From positions 1-27,160 of the forward strand of contig JALQPE010000322.1 of assembly GCA_030407315.1 (NCBI GenBank): 27,160 bases of DNA, written 5' to 3'. This DNA is from Asparagopsis taxiformis. Lineage: Eukaryota; Rhodophyta; Florideophyceae; Bonnemaisoniales; Bonnemaisoniaceae. Under the pieces are notes generated by a model that worked only from the letters and a program-made list of their open reading frames with translations, was not told where the DNA came from and searched no databases. Positions 18,586 through 26,795 of the stretch are shown here, in pieces (positions within the stretch are counted from its first letter, which is position 1; each line of letters starts with the position of its first letter). The position numbers and the translations under genes were made by a program.

Positions 18586-20712
18586 ATGGCCTCTGAGAAG
18601 AGAAATCCAGCGAGCACCTCTGGGCGTCCCCTTCATGGTGAGCGGCGCAATGGGCTATTGCACATCGACCCATTCAAGATCAAAAGATATGTCGAGATTC
18701 GAGAAATCGACTACAGGCACGTCGATGTTATTGCCGAGAGCATTCAGGTTTACGGCTACAATGACAACAACCCAATTACCGGTCGGATCATTGACGGTGA
18801 TGTACAGGTGCTGGATGGTGCGCATCGTTCGAAAGCTGTAATCAAGCTCATAGAGAACGGTGAGCTTCCGCGTGATTTCACTGTTCCTATGATTGAAGAA
18901 GAAGTCGACATATCTCCGATTACAAGTGCTGCTTTCCTTCTAGATAGTGTGAAAGCATCAAACGCGAACGATATGGCATCCAGGCAGAAGAGGATGACTT
19001 TCATTGAGTACCTGAATCTTACTTTGGATCTTAGAGATGGGTACTGGGAGCGAAACGCAGGTGAAAAACAAGGGAGCTCAAGCATGGTTACAATTCGCGA
19101 CGTGAATATGCCATCCATTAGGCGATGGCTCGCCGTGGGATCTCAGCGCGAAGATTTGGCAGAAACTGTGCTGAGGCAGCCACAGTACGAGAGTTGCTTG
19201 TCAATTCTTCGTGTGCTTCGCCCCTACAGTCGCATAGAAGAACCCAATCCCAAAATGGTTCGCTGTCTGTGGCAGTTGTTCTGTATTGTATGGGGAAGGC
19301 CGGTTGAAGTTCAGAACAATTTTGCGATGAAGGAGTTTCCCACATCTCTCGAGAAAAGAGCATCAGTCGGCGAGCAGTTGTTTGGGATGTCTACAAGTGG
19401 TGAAATTGCTTCTCCATTGTGTCGCGAAGTCCTCACCTGTGAGTATTTTCGTTCTGGAAGAAGTGCACAGGGTAGAACATTAACAGAAGAAGACAAAGTA
19501 TTTGGAAGGCTGATGTTTATGATTTCATTTGTGCACATTGCCCTCACTAGACGCAGAAATGCACCCATTCGCCGGGGTAGGAAGCGTCGTAGAACTGGGA
19601 GGGATACAGAGACTTCTACATTCGCCCCTTTCCAGCGCACAAGAGCAAACGGAGAGTCTGTGGGTGTCGTTTTGGAAAGGGTCATGTCTGCCTGGGATAC
19701 AACAGCGATGATTCTGGGCTTCGAAAGCGCCTACATGATGTGTCGCCCATACATGGTTTTCGACTCTGAGAAATTCCAATTCATCTGTCTTGCTAATCGT
19801 ACTGACGGGTGGGCACATCCTGACCACTACTCAGATCTTCTGCTTCCGTCCCCGGTAGTGAAACTCCGCGAGAATGCAGGTTATCCAGGCACTTTGGATA
19901 TCTCTGTTGATGCAAGGTTGAGGTCTTTGACAGAAGCCGTACTAGTGTCTGTGTATGACTGTATGATAGGCATTGATGTATTCGGATCAAGTACGAACCA
20001 GATGGAAGGGCTGCGCACTAAATTTTTCCATCAGCCTGACCGGTTCGGATTGAACGCCTTCATCGAAGCAAGAATAGAACAATCCATCGCATTGGATGGT
20101 CACGAAAGACTCAAGGTATGGAAGAACTGGAACCGTGAAATGCGTGTGAAGCCAGTTGATGTCTGCGACTTGAAAATTCTCTACGAGACTGAACAGCGCA
20201 ACGCAGCATCCAGATCTCTTTCTCGAGAAAGAGATCGTCTTGAGTCGAATGAATCAATGCAGCACAGCACTCGCCGTTTAGGTACAGGTGGAAGGAAACC
20301 TACCAATGACTCTGGATCCCAGTATACATCCAGCATGGATGGGAGGGCTTCGTCCGCAGTGGACACGGTTATGCAAGATGTTGCGGAGGATACACCGTCA
20401 GCGGAGGCAGTGGGTGAGGAAGAGGGGGTACCGGATCATATTGTGCAATTGAAAAAGGTCATGAAGAGATTTTGCGTGGCTTACAACTGTACAGCCTCGA
20501 GGTTAGTGCACCGGTTAACACTGATTCCATTGGCATGCTTTCAGGGAATACTATTGATGGACAAGCACAACTTGTGCTCACCGATCCACCCTTCAACACG
20601 CGGAGGGAGAAAGGCAAGACCAATTCAGACTATGATGACATCAATAGCGCACAAATGTTTCGTACTGGAAAGGACATTTCTCGAATGCTGCGCCCTGGAG
20701 GACATGCCCTGA
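18586..20712 (+). CDS. ParB-like domain part of ParB-methyltransferase-SET gene (5' ORF)
   Basis: This is the N-terminal part of a large fusion gene. It starts at ATG 18586 in a good context (GATGGCC). Residues about 24-108 are a ParB/Srx-like domain: LLHIDPFKIKRYVEIREID, a helix AESIQVYGY, then VQVLDGAHRSKAVIKL with the family signature DGAHR at 77-81. In bacteria and phages ParB-like domains are often fused to DNA methyltransferases. A helical region follows (IRRWLAVGSQREDLAETVL, perhaps HTH-like). A middle domain about 320-420 is shared with the gene at 10548 (AWDTTAM...PYMVFDS). After about 20488 the residues of this frame are no longer homologous; the true continuation is in the frame ending at 22094. 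The 708-residue ORF therefore has roughly 75 spurious C-terminal residues. A basic RRGRKRRRTGRD near 332-343 could be an NLS. Confidence 0.8.
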   Translation: MASEKRNPASTSGRPLHGERRNGLLHIDPFKIKRYVEIREIDYRHVDVIAESIQVYGYNDNNPITGRIIDGDVQVLDGAHRSKAVIKLIENGELPRDFTVPMIEEEVDISPITSAAFLLDSVKASNANDMASRQKRMTFIEYLNLTLDLRDGYWERNAGEKQGSSSMVTIRDVNMPSIRRWLAVGSQREDLAETVLRQPQYESCLSILRVLRPYSRIEEPNPKMVRCLWQLFCIVWGRPVEVQNNFAMKEFPTSLEKRASVGEQLFGMSTSGEIASPLCREVLTCEYFRSGRSAQGRTLTEEDKVFGRLMFMISFVHIALTRRRNAPIRRGRKRRRTGRDTETSTFAPFQRTRANGESVGVVLERVMSAWDTTAMILGFESAYMMCRPYMVFDSEKFQFICLANRTDGWAHPDHYSDLLLPSPVVKLRENAGYPGTLDISVDARLRSLTEAVLVSVYDCMIGIDVFGSSTNQMEGLRTKFFHQPDRFGLNAFIEARIEQSIALDGHERLKVWKNWNREMRVKPVDVCDLKILYETEQRNAASRSLSRERDRLESNESMQHSTRRLGTGGRKPTNDSGSQYTSSMDGRASSAVDTVMQDVAEDTPSAEAVGEEEGVPDHIVQLKKVMKRFCVAYNCTASRLVHRLTLIPLACFQGILLMDKHNLCSPIHPSTRGGRKARPIQTMMTSIAHKCFVLERTFLECCALEDMP

Positions 20713-22094
20713 TATTTTCCAGTATCAAACAGTTGGTTGGGTGGGGAGAAGCTCTTCAAAATGCAGAAAGCGGGGAACAATCCATGCGTACAGACGATGT
20801 TCCTCTCATTCTAAGCCGTCGTCCCTACGTATTCATCCAAAACCCAATGAACAAATCGTGTTCATTACACAACATTCACGAGTTTGTTGTGCACAGTTTC
20901 AAACGTGGGATGGGAGCTGCCGCGTTTGAAATGGTTGATTATTCTTTGCATAACCGTGACCTTTCACGACATCCAGGGTACGTGAACGCAATCGACAACT
21001 GCCCAAAGCTCGGACCTGGTGAGTCATTGAACTTCGAAGACAAAAGGCTACGTGCGGAGCAGAAGCCTCTGTCCATACTTCGAGAGCTTATTTCAAGGTT
21101 TTCAAAGCCAGGAGACATTGTGGTAGATCTATTCTCCGGAACGTATTCTACTGCAATAGCTTGCATGACAATGAGAGATGGTCTGTATCGCAAGTTTATT
21201 GGATGTGAAAAAGACGCCACATGCCATGGATCAGCTCAGCCGTTGTTGCTGGATTGCTTTGTTAGGCAAGGTCGAGATGGAGTTTTTGGGGAGGCAACCA
21301 AAAATGACATATCGAGTATTCTCGCTAACAAAGAATGGAATTACTCGATAAGGAGCAATGTAGGAAGTGAAAGACTTCGACATCGAAGTGATGCGCCTGA
21401 TGGATTCCCGTCGGTATCTTCACTACCACTGCATATGTTGCGATTTGTCTCCTCTGTTGCGCGGGATCAAAGCATGCTCCGAAGACTTGCCGAAGTCCCA
21501 ATGAATGAATGGGGCGTAGAAGATTTAGGCAAGGTTTTCTCCGTTGACCCTGAGATGATGCTTGCAGTAGATGCCTCCTTTCACAACGTTATTGTTGCTG
21601 CATCGACAGTTCGAGAGGGAGGATTGGGGGTTTTTGCCGCAGAAGATTTAGAGAGGGGCTCTGTTGTTGGATGGTATAATGGGACAATTTTATACGGGAA
21701 GATTGGGGAGAATGAACCGCAACGCAGTCGCTTGTACGGACCGGACGGGTTCGGTTGTACTGGTGAAAGATTCCAAAACTTCAACATGGAGATGGAGACC
21801 AGTGTCATCGGAGAAGAAGCACCGGTCGACAAGATATATCTTGTACCAGCGGAATACAATGTCTGCAGCTACCTCAACGACAGTAGGACCATTGACGGAA
21901 TGGAGAGAGTTGCAAATGTGCAACGCAGAAAAAATGCAGAGTTCCGAGTTCACAAAGACGTCAATCCTACTTGCGACTTCAAGTATGCAGTAGCAAAACC
22001 TGATCTCATCCTAGCGCAGGTTGTAGTAGATGTTCGAGCTGGGGAAGAGATATTCGTTGACTATGGATCGCGCTACTGGACTGCAGAGAAGTAG
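20472..22094 (+). CDS. Methyltransferase and SET part of the same gene (3' ORF)
   Basis: This continues the gene that starts at 18586, shifted by -1. It has no ATG of its own at the junction; the frame is open from 20418. Numbering from 20472, motif IV is LVLTDPPFN (D38 at 20583), LRPGGHALIF follows, then EQKPLSILREL and the SAM motif GDIVVDLFSGTY (215 on): a beta-class N6A/N4C methyltransferase. The SET domain covers about 373-536, with GGLGVFAAEDLERGSVVGWY, CSYLNDSR (Asn-Asp-Ser where many SET domains have NHS) and GEEIFVDYGSRYW. All SET parts are present, unlike in the paralogue at 10548. The likely roles are DNA base methylation and lysine methylation in the nucleus; substrates are unknown. 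The join is best explained by loss of one base near 20485-20490, because LEVSA just after it aligns with DLVSA of the paralogue. Confidence 0.85.
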   Translation: MRGLQLYSLEVSAPVNTDSIGMLSGNTIDGQAQLVLTDPPFNTRREKGKTNSDYDDINSAQMFRTGKDISRMLRPGGHALIFSSIKQLVGWGEALQNAESGEQSMRTDDVPLILSRRPYVFIQNPMNKSCSLHNIHEFVVHSFKRGMGAAAFEMVDYSLHNRDLSRHPGYVNAIDNCPKLGPGESLNFEDKRLRAEQKPLSILRELISRFSKPGDIVVDLFSGTYSTAIACMTMRDGLYRKFIGCEKDATCHGSAQPLLLDCFVRQGRDGVFGEATKNDISSILANKEWNYSIRSNVGSERLRHRSDAPDGFPSVSSLPLHMLRFVSSVARDQSMLRRLAEVPMNEWGVEDLGKVFSVDPEMMLAVDASFHNVIVAASTVREGGLGVFAAEDLERGSVVGWYNGTILYGKIGENEPQRSRLYGPDGFGCTGERFQNFNMEMETSVIGEEAPVDKIYLVPAEYNVCSYLNDSRTIDGMERVANVQRRKNAEFRVHKDVNPTCDFKYAVAKPDLILAQVVVDVRAGEEIFVDYGSRYWTAEK

Positions 22095-22138
22095 GACAGT
22101 ATACGCGTCCAATTACAGATATCAAGAGTACCATCAGC

Positions 22139-22144
22139 AATAAA
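22139..22144 (+). promoter_or_regulatory. AATAAA signal after the ParB-methyltransferase-SET gene
   Basis: AATAAA occurs 45 bp after the stop at 22094 and before the satellite array, so a transcript would end before entering the palindromes. Assignment is by position only. Confidence 0.5.
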
Positions 22145-22239
22145 AAGTCTTGCATCTGAACTCGTACAACGTTGTAGTACTACAATCTACCTGAGCGATA
22201 ATAACAGACTTTCATTTGCTGAGCGGTGCCAGTCAGCCC

Positions 22240-23480
22240 ACGCCCAATGATAGTGCTGCACCTGGGCTTTGCCATACCAAAATAATACCGGGTATTATTT
22301 CGGGTGTGGCCAGCCCAAGTGCAGCTCTGCCATTGGCTGTCATGAACGCAGCGGCAGCCAATGGAATTGCTGCACCTGGGCTTTGCCATGCCAAAATAAT
22401 ACCGGGTATTATTTTGGGTGTGGCCAGCCCAAGTGCAGCTCTGCCATTGGCTGTCATGAACGCAGCGGCAGCCAATGGAATTGCTGCACCTGGGCTTTGC
22501 CATGCCAAAATAATACCGGGTATTATTTCGGGTGTGGCCAGCCCAAGTGCAGCTCTGCTATTGGCTGTCATGAACACAGCGGCAGCCAATAGAATTGCTG
22601 CACCTGGGCTTTGCCATGCCAAAATAATACCGGGTATTATTTTGGGTGTGGCCAGCCCAAGTGCAGCAATTCTATTGGCTGTCATGAACGCAGCGGCAGC
22701 CAATGGAATTGCTGCACCTGGGCTTTGCCATGCCAAAATAATACCGGGTATTATTTTGGGTGTGGCCCGCCCAAGTGCAGCTCTGCTATTGGCTGTCATG
22801 AACACAGCGGCAGCCAATAGAATTGCTGCACCTGGGCTTTGCCATGCCAAAATAATACCGGGTATTATTTTGGGTGTGGCCAGCCCAAGTGCAGCAATGC
22901 TATTGGCTGTCATGAACGCAGCGGCAGCCAATGGAATTGCTGCACCTGGGCTTTGCCATGCCAAAATAATACCGGGTATTATTTTGGGTGTGGCCAGCCC
23001 AAGTGCAGCTCTGCTATTGGCTGTCATGAACGCAGCGGCAGCCAATGGAATTGCTGCACCTGGGCTTTGCCATGCCAAAATAATACCGGGTATTATTTTG
23101 GGTGTGGCCAGCCCAAGTGCAGCTCTGCTATTGGCTGTCATGAACGCAGCGGCAGCCAATGAATTGCTGCACCTGGGCTTTGCCATGCCAAAATAATACC
23201 GGGTATTATTTTGGGTGTGGCCAGCCCAAGTGCAGCTCTGCTATTGGCTGTCATGAACGCAGCGGCAGCCAATGGAATTGCTGCACCTGGGCTTTGCCAT
23301 GCCAAAATAATACCGGGTATTATTTTGGGTGTGGCCAGCCCAAGTGCAGCTCTGCTATTGGCTGTCATGAACGCAGCGGCAGCCAATGGAATTGCTGCAC
23401 CTGGGCTTTGCCATGCCAAAATAATACCGGGTATTATTTTGGGTGTGGCCAGCCCAAGTGCAGCTCTGCCATTGGCTGCC
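22240..23480. repeat. 114-bp satellite of nested palindromes, 11 units
   Basis: The 19-mer AATAATACCGGGTATTATT starts at 22281, 22395, 22509, 22623, 22737, 22851, 22965, 23079, 23192, 23306 and 23420. The spacing is 114 bp except one 113-bp step, caused by a missing G near 23161. Sequence on each side of the 19-mer is itself inverted (GGGCTTTGCCATGCCAAA against TTTGGGTGTGGCCAGCCC), and a second palindrome (CCATTGGCTG ... CAGCCAATGG) lies midway. Each unit is thus almost wholly self-complementary. Because 114 is divisible by three, both strands hold long ORFs with 38-residue repeats; the 1-bp deletion breaks them and I do not call them genes. The stretch 23481-23808 after the array shows nothing I can assign. 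Confidence 0.95.
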
Positions 23481-23808
23481 AGGTTTGCATCTCAACTACA
23501 GTTAGTATACTAAGAAGAACAATTCAAGACCTTGGTTACTCGAGTGATGTGGAATTGTGGCAGTCTTGCAAAACTGTGCCATGCATGTAGGAAAGGAAAG
23601 AGATCAGTCTGTACGATGTAAGGTGTAGAAGCTATGCGGGGTGAGAGGTAGAGGAACTCTAATAGTGCAGTAGACTGACCGTGCTAATATTTTCAAAGTC
23701 GTGAATAGGAGTAGATTTAGTTGTGGTAAAGGAAGTATACTACCGAAGCTAGCTTAGGATTGGCAGATGCTGCCTGTAGAGGGAGAGGCAAAGCAGTATT
23801 CTTGCAGA

Positions 23809-25062
23809 TTATCGCGCACTAGGTGCATCCCAGTAGTTGACTGTTTCGATAGCATCCGCCAATTCTTCTTCGTCACTTAAAAGGTAGAGATGAGAACGAA
23901 CCGGAAGACCATATGTTAGGCGATTTTCCGCTGAACTACTGAATCCCTTGCCTCCATGGTAGAAGTCACCACGACCGATGAAGAGAGAATACGGTGGCAC
24001 GTAGATGTCCATAACAGGCGTCTTGTACTTCTCAGCGTCTGCACGCGTCAAACAGACGTGGCTGAAATACGCTCCACGAAGCCAGAACCCATCAGCCGCG
24101 CTTGCCATCAGAAAGTACGATCTTCCAGGTGGGAAATCGGAATCATTGATGACCACCGGTAGGTCTGTGTGCAAGTCTTGATCTGGAGCACCATCAGAGG
24201 TCAGCAAAAGACGTAAACCGGTTTTAGGAAAGGCCACAGGCTCATGGATTCCTAGGCCCAAGTACATTAGCTCGGCACAGATTGCTTTGCCGACCTCGAG
24301 AATCATCTTGTTCTTGAATTGATGTTCATCCATCTGCTCGAGATCGTCGCAAATCTTCTTCCTTGAGATAGAGAACCTTCCCAAACGAGAGGCCTGTTGC
24401 TCTGCTGTTACCTCACCCTTGTTTCGAATCTGATGCCAGGGATCATTGGAACTGTCTTCAGCAGAAGAATGAACAGGTTTGAACTTCTGGGCGTAGAACG
24501 TGAACAGTTCATGTGCTGCGTTGCCCACAGTCGAAGAACGGAAGATACCACTGAGTACATGGGCACCCAAGAGATTGAGAGTTGACCTAGCTGTTGCAAA
24601 GAACTTCTCTGCACAGCAAGCTGGACCACTGCACGCTATACAATTCATATCGGCAGCAGCTGCACTCAAAATCTCCTGTCGGATTGTTTCGTACAGCTTG
24701 CTGTCGATATAGTACTTGACCCTAGAGTCTGACGGTATGGTGTTCGGGAGAATATCCATAATCCGTTCATCGACTACCCTGTCGGGGAGGGGATTTTCCT
24801 GCTCATCGCTGAACAATGGAATCTCCTCGGTTGAACGTTTCACCGTACGGTTAGCTTCCAGTCTTCCGCGCTTCGGAAGGGGCTCTTCGGACTCTTCTTC
24901 TACCTCCGACTCTGCCTGACTGTCGCCGCCAACCCGTAGACTCTCCGTTCTCTGCCGTTTCGACCTGCGAAGTGTCTCGACTGGCTCATTCACCGCAAGC
25001 GGTGGTGCATTGAGAGGGAGACGGAGGAGAACAGATCCCAATTGCTTCTCAGAACCTGCCAC
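23809..25062 (-). CDS. 2-oxoglutarate/Fe(II) dioxygenase-like part of ParB-oxygenase gene (3' ORF)
   Basis: This is the C-terminal part of a gene whose start is at 26795. The ORF as bounded starts at a GTG (residue 1 here), but the frame is open further upstream into a Pro/Thr/Ala-rich linker. Residues 30-75 are basic and acidic low complexity, with an NLS-like RRSKRQR. A Cys cluster CIACSGPACC lies at 141-150. The 2OG/Fe(II) oxygenase fold is suggested by QDLHTDLP (H298, D300), FIGRGDFYHGG (H369) and ENRLTYG (R381): the metal triad HxD...H plus an Arg for 2-oxoglutarate at the usual 12-residue spacing. Enzymes of this fold hydroxylate or demethylate DNA, RNA, protein or small molecules; the family is too broad to name a substrate. 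Joined to a ParB-like domain beside two methyltransferase fusions, a demethylase role is plausible. Confidence 0.75.
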   Translation of the reverse strand: MAGSEKQLGSVLLRLPLNAPPLAVNEPVETLRRSKRQRTESLRVGGDSQAESEVEEESEEPLPKRGRLEANRTVKRSTEEIPLFSDEQENPLPDRVVDERIMDILPNTIPSDSRVKYYIDSKLYETIRQEILSAAAADMNCIACSGPACCAEKFFATARSTLNLLGAHVLSGIFRSSTVGNAAHELFTFYAQKFKPVHSSAEDSSNDPWHQIRNKGEVTAEQQASRLGRFSISRKKICDDLEQMDEHQFKNKMILEVGKAICAELMYLGLGIHEPVAFPKTGLRLLLTSDGAPDQDLHTDLPVVINDSDFPPGRSYFLMASAADGFWLRGAYFSHVCLTRADAEKYKTPVMDIYVPPYSLFIGRGDFYHGGKGFSSSAENRLTYGLPVRSHLYLLSDEEELADAIETVNYWDAPSAR

Positions 25063-26795
25063 AGTGGCATCAGGGGTTCCTTGAGCCTGCTCAACTGCAG
25101 GAACGGAAGTGGCAGGAGCAGGAGGGGTAGCAGGAGGGGTGGAAGGGGCGGGAACGGAAGCGGCAGGAGGAGGGGTAGCAGGAGGGGTGGAAGGGGCGGG
25201 AACGGAAGTGGCAGGAGGAGGAGGGGTAGTAGGAGCAGGAGTAGAAGGGGTAGAAGGGGTAGAAGGGTAGAAGGGGTAGAAGGGGTAGAAGGGGTAGAAG
25301 GAGTAGAAGGGGTAGAATGAGCACGAGGAGCAGGAGGGGTAGAAGGAGCAGGAGGGGTAGAAGGGGCAGGAGGAGTAGGACCAGAACGGGTAGAAGGGGT
25401 AGAAGGCTCATCTGATTGGGGCGTAGATGGCTTCGGCGCATCTTCAGATGGCTGTTCATTGTGAACAATGACCCTTTGGTCTTCTTCCATGTCCACAACG
25501 CCCGTGGAAAAGCGAAGCTGCTCATACATTTCGTCGGAGACGAGAGCATGCTTCGTACCGCTGTTATCGTCGGTATTGAAGTGCAGGAGGGTCTCCGCGA
25601 TACTGTTCGCAATAACAGTCTCCTTTCCTGACCCAGTGTTCTTGAGCTCGGAGTAGAAATGGTCGAGCGGAGGCTCCATCATTTTGTGAGCAGCAACCGG
25701 CTCGGACATCTTGAACACTTCAATCAAAACACGAACGAAAGGATTACCAAATCCTCTTGTCGTCCTACTCAACTGACGCAGATCTCGCATGCGTGTCCAG
25801 AGAGCTGTTATGAGCAAGATGAACCTTTGCTGATACTCCGAGCCGCGACGGAAGTCTGCCATGAAAACGAGATCCATGTTGCAGCCATACATGTCTACGG
25901 ACTGCTTGAAGACATCGTCGTTGATGTCACGGCCTTCTTTAACGGCCCTTTCCTGTTCCGCAGCGAGAATTTCCTTGGTGAACATGCTCGGTACGGAACT
26001 CCAGAACTCAAGCGCTTTGTTGTTCACAGTCCGGAAGCCTTTCGCAGCAGTCACGTGCTTGTTGATGGCTTGGTAGCCCAGTTTCGATATCGACAACTGG
26101 CTGTCCATGATGACCTGAATGCACTTCCGATTCGGTTCACCCAACATGTCCTTGGTCGTGAGCAGTTGGACCACAGAACACACTCGGTCTGCCAAAGAAA
26201 CAAGGGCAACATCATGCGTGAGTGTGTTTGCTTGAATGGACAGCCCGAGTACTTCAAAAGGTGTGAAGTACTCATCGGAAACTTCTTCTGTCCCTGGGCG
26301 CCTGATCAAAGCCACATCGATGTTCCTGAATGACGCAGCATACGGATGTTGCCCTTCCGGGTCTTCACGAATGCACTTCTGGAGAGCCGCAACGCGATGG
26401 CCACCATCGATGTAGAACGTTTGAAGGGTGGGGGTTGTGCTGCCTTCACTGGGAAGGAGCATTTTGCAGGCAAGGATTCGGGAGATTGAGGAGGTGAATC
26501 CTTCCCTCAGGAACTTCTCCTTCAGCTCAAGCACTCTCCCTTCCCTAATATGACGAGAGAATAGGGGGGGTCTGTGCAAATCCAAGGGAGACAGCCTGTG
26601 GTCAGCTTTGGGACAGTCTGACAACTGAACCTCGGCGGTGACAGAGTTATCGTGACCAGGGCTGCGAGAAGGGGCGCGAGAGCGAGAAGGGGCGCGAGAG
26701 CGAGAAGGGGCGCGAGAGCGAGCGGAGGCCCGACCGCGAGTCGAAGCGCGAGCAGGGGCGGGGGCAGAGGGTTTGGAGCGAGTGCGAGGAGCCAT
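24990..26795 (-). CDS. ParB-like part of ParB-oxygenase gene (5' ORF)
   Basis: This starts at an ATG read as MAPRTRSKPS. Residues 1-50 are basic with repeated SRSRAP, likely a DNA- or nuclear-targeting tail. Residues about 64-165 are ParB/Srx-like: LSPLDLHRPPLFSRHIREG, LKEKFLREGF, then FYIDGGHRVAALQK with DGGHR at 130-134. A long helical region (170-420) follows, comparable in place to the middle region of the ParB-methyltransferase-SET protein. After a Pro/Thr/Ser-rich linker the frame turns into a run of Leu and Pro (about the last 92 residues). This tail is an artefact of a missing base at about 25264-25266: adding one base moves reading into the dioxygenase frame and keeps the same PST/PAP linker. 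The intact protein would be about 995 residues. The join is a slip in a repeat, so a sequencing or assembly error is as likely as a true mutation. Confidence 0.75.
   Translation of the reverse strand: MAPRTRSKPSAPAPARASTRGRASARSRAPSRSRAPSRSRAPSRSPGHDNSVTAEVQLSDCPKADHRLSPLDLHRPPLFSRHIREGRVLELKEKFLREGFTSSISRILACKMLLPSEGSTTPTLQTFYIDGGHRVAALQKCIREDPEGQHPYAASFRNIDVALIRRPGTEEVSDEYFTPFEVLGLSIQANTLTHDVALVSLADRVCSVVQLLTTKDMLGEPNRKCIQVIMDSQLSISKLGYQAINKHVTAAKGFRTVNNKALEFWSSVPSMFTKEILAAEQERAVKEGRDINDDVFKQSVDMYGCNMDLVFMADFRRGSEYQQRFILLITALWTRMRDLRQLSRTTRGFGNPFVRVLIEVFKMSEPVAAHKMMEPPLDHFYSELKNTGSGKETVIANSIAETLLHFNTDDNSGTKHALVSDEMYEQLRFSTGVVDMEEDQRVIVHNEQPSEDAPKPSTPQSDEPSTPSTRSGPTPPAPSTPPAPSTPPAPRAHSTPSTPSTPSTPSTPSTLLPLLPLLLLLLLPLLLLPLPFPPLPPLLLPLLLPLPFPPLPPLLLPLLLLPLPFLQLSRLKEPLMPLWQVLRSNWDLFSSVSLSMHHRLR
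25090..25400. repeat. GGGGTAGAA-type 9-bp tandem repeat in the linker
   Basis: Pure and variant units (GGGGTAGAA, GGAGGGGTA, GGGGCGGGA) make a G-rich plus strand and code on the minus strand for TPS/PAP repeats. A unit reading GGGTAGAA instead of GGGGTAGAA at 25264-25271 is one base short and causes the frameshift between the two ORFs of the ParB-oxygenase gene. Plus-strand ORFs of Gly/Arg/Ser here are shadows. Confidence 0.85.
26640..26730. repeat. 18-bp repeat coding for SRSRAP
   Basis: About three units of AGGGGCGCGAGAGCGAGA lie inside the 5' end of the ParB-oxygenase gene and encode repeated Ser-Arg/Ala-Pro on the minus strand. Confidence 0.75.

Noticed and set aside
22216..23590. Long ORFs on both strands with 38-residue repeats (KIIPGIILGVASPS and similar)
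   Set aside because: They follow from a 114-bp period divisible by three in a self-complementary satellite; both strands give alike products and a 1-bp deletion near 23161 breaks the frame.
24990..25266. Leu/Pro-rich tail as a membrane or signal segment
   Set aside because: It is the wrong frame of a 9-bp repeat after a one-base slip; the neighbouring frame continues the PST/PAP linker.
25659..26333. 224-residue plus-strand ORF
   Set aside because: It is antisense to the ParB-like coding region, which has recognisable motifs and better composition.
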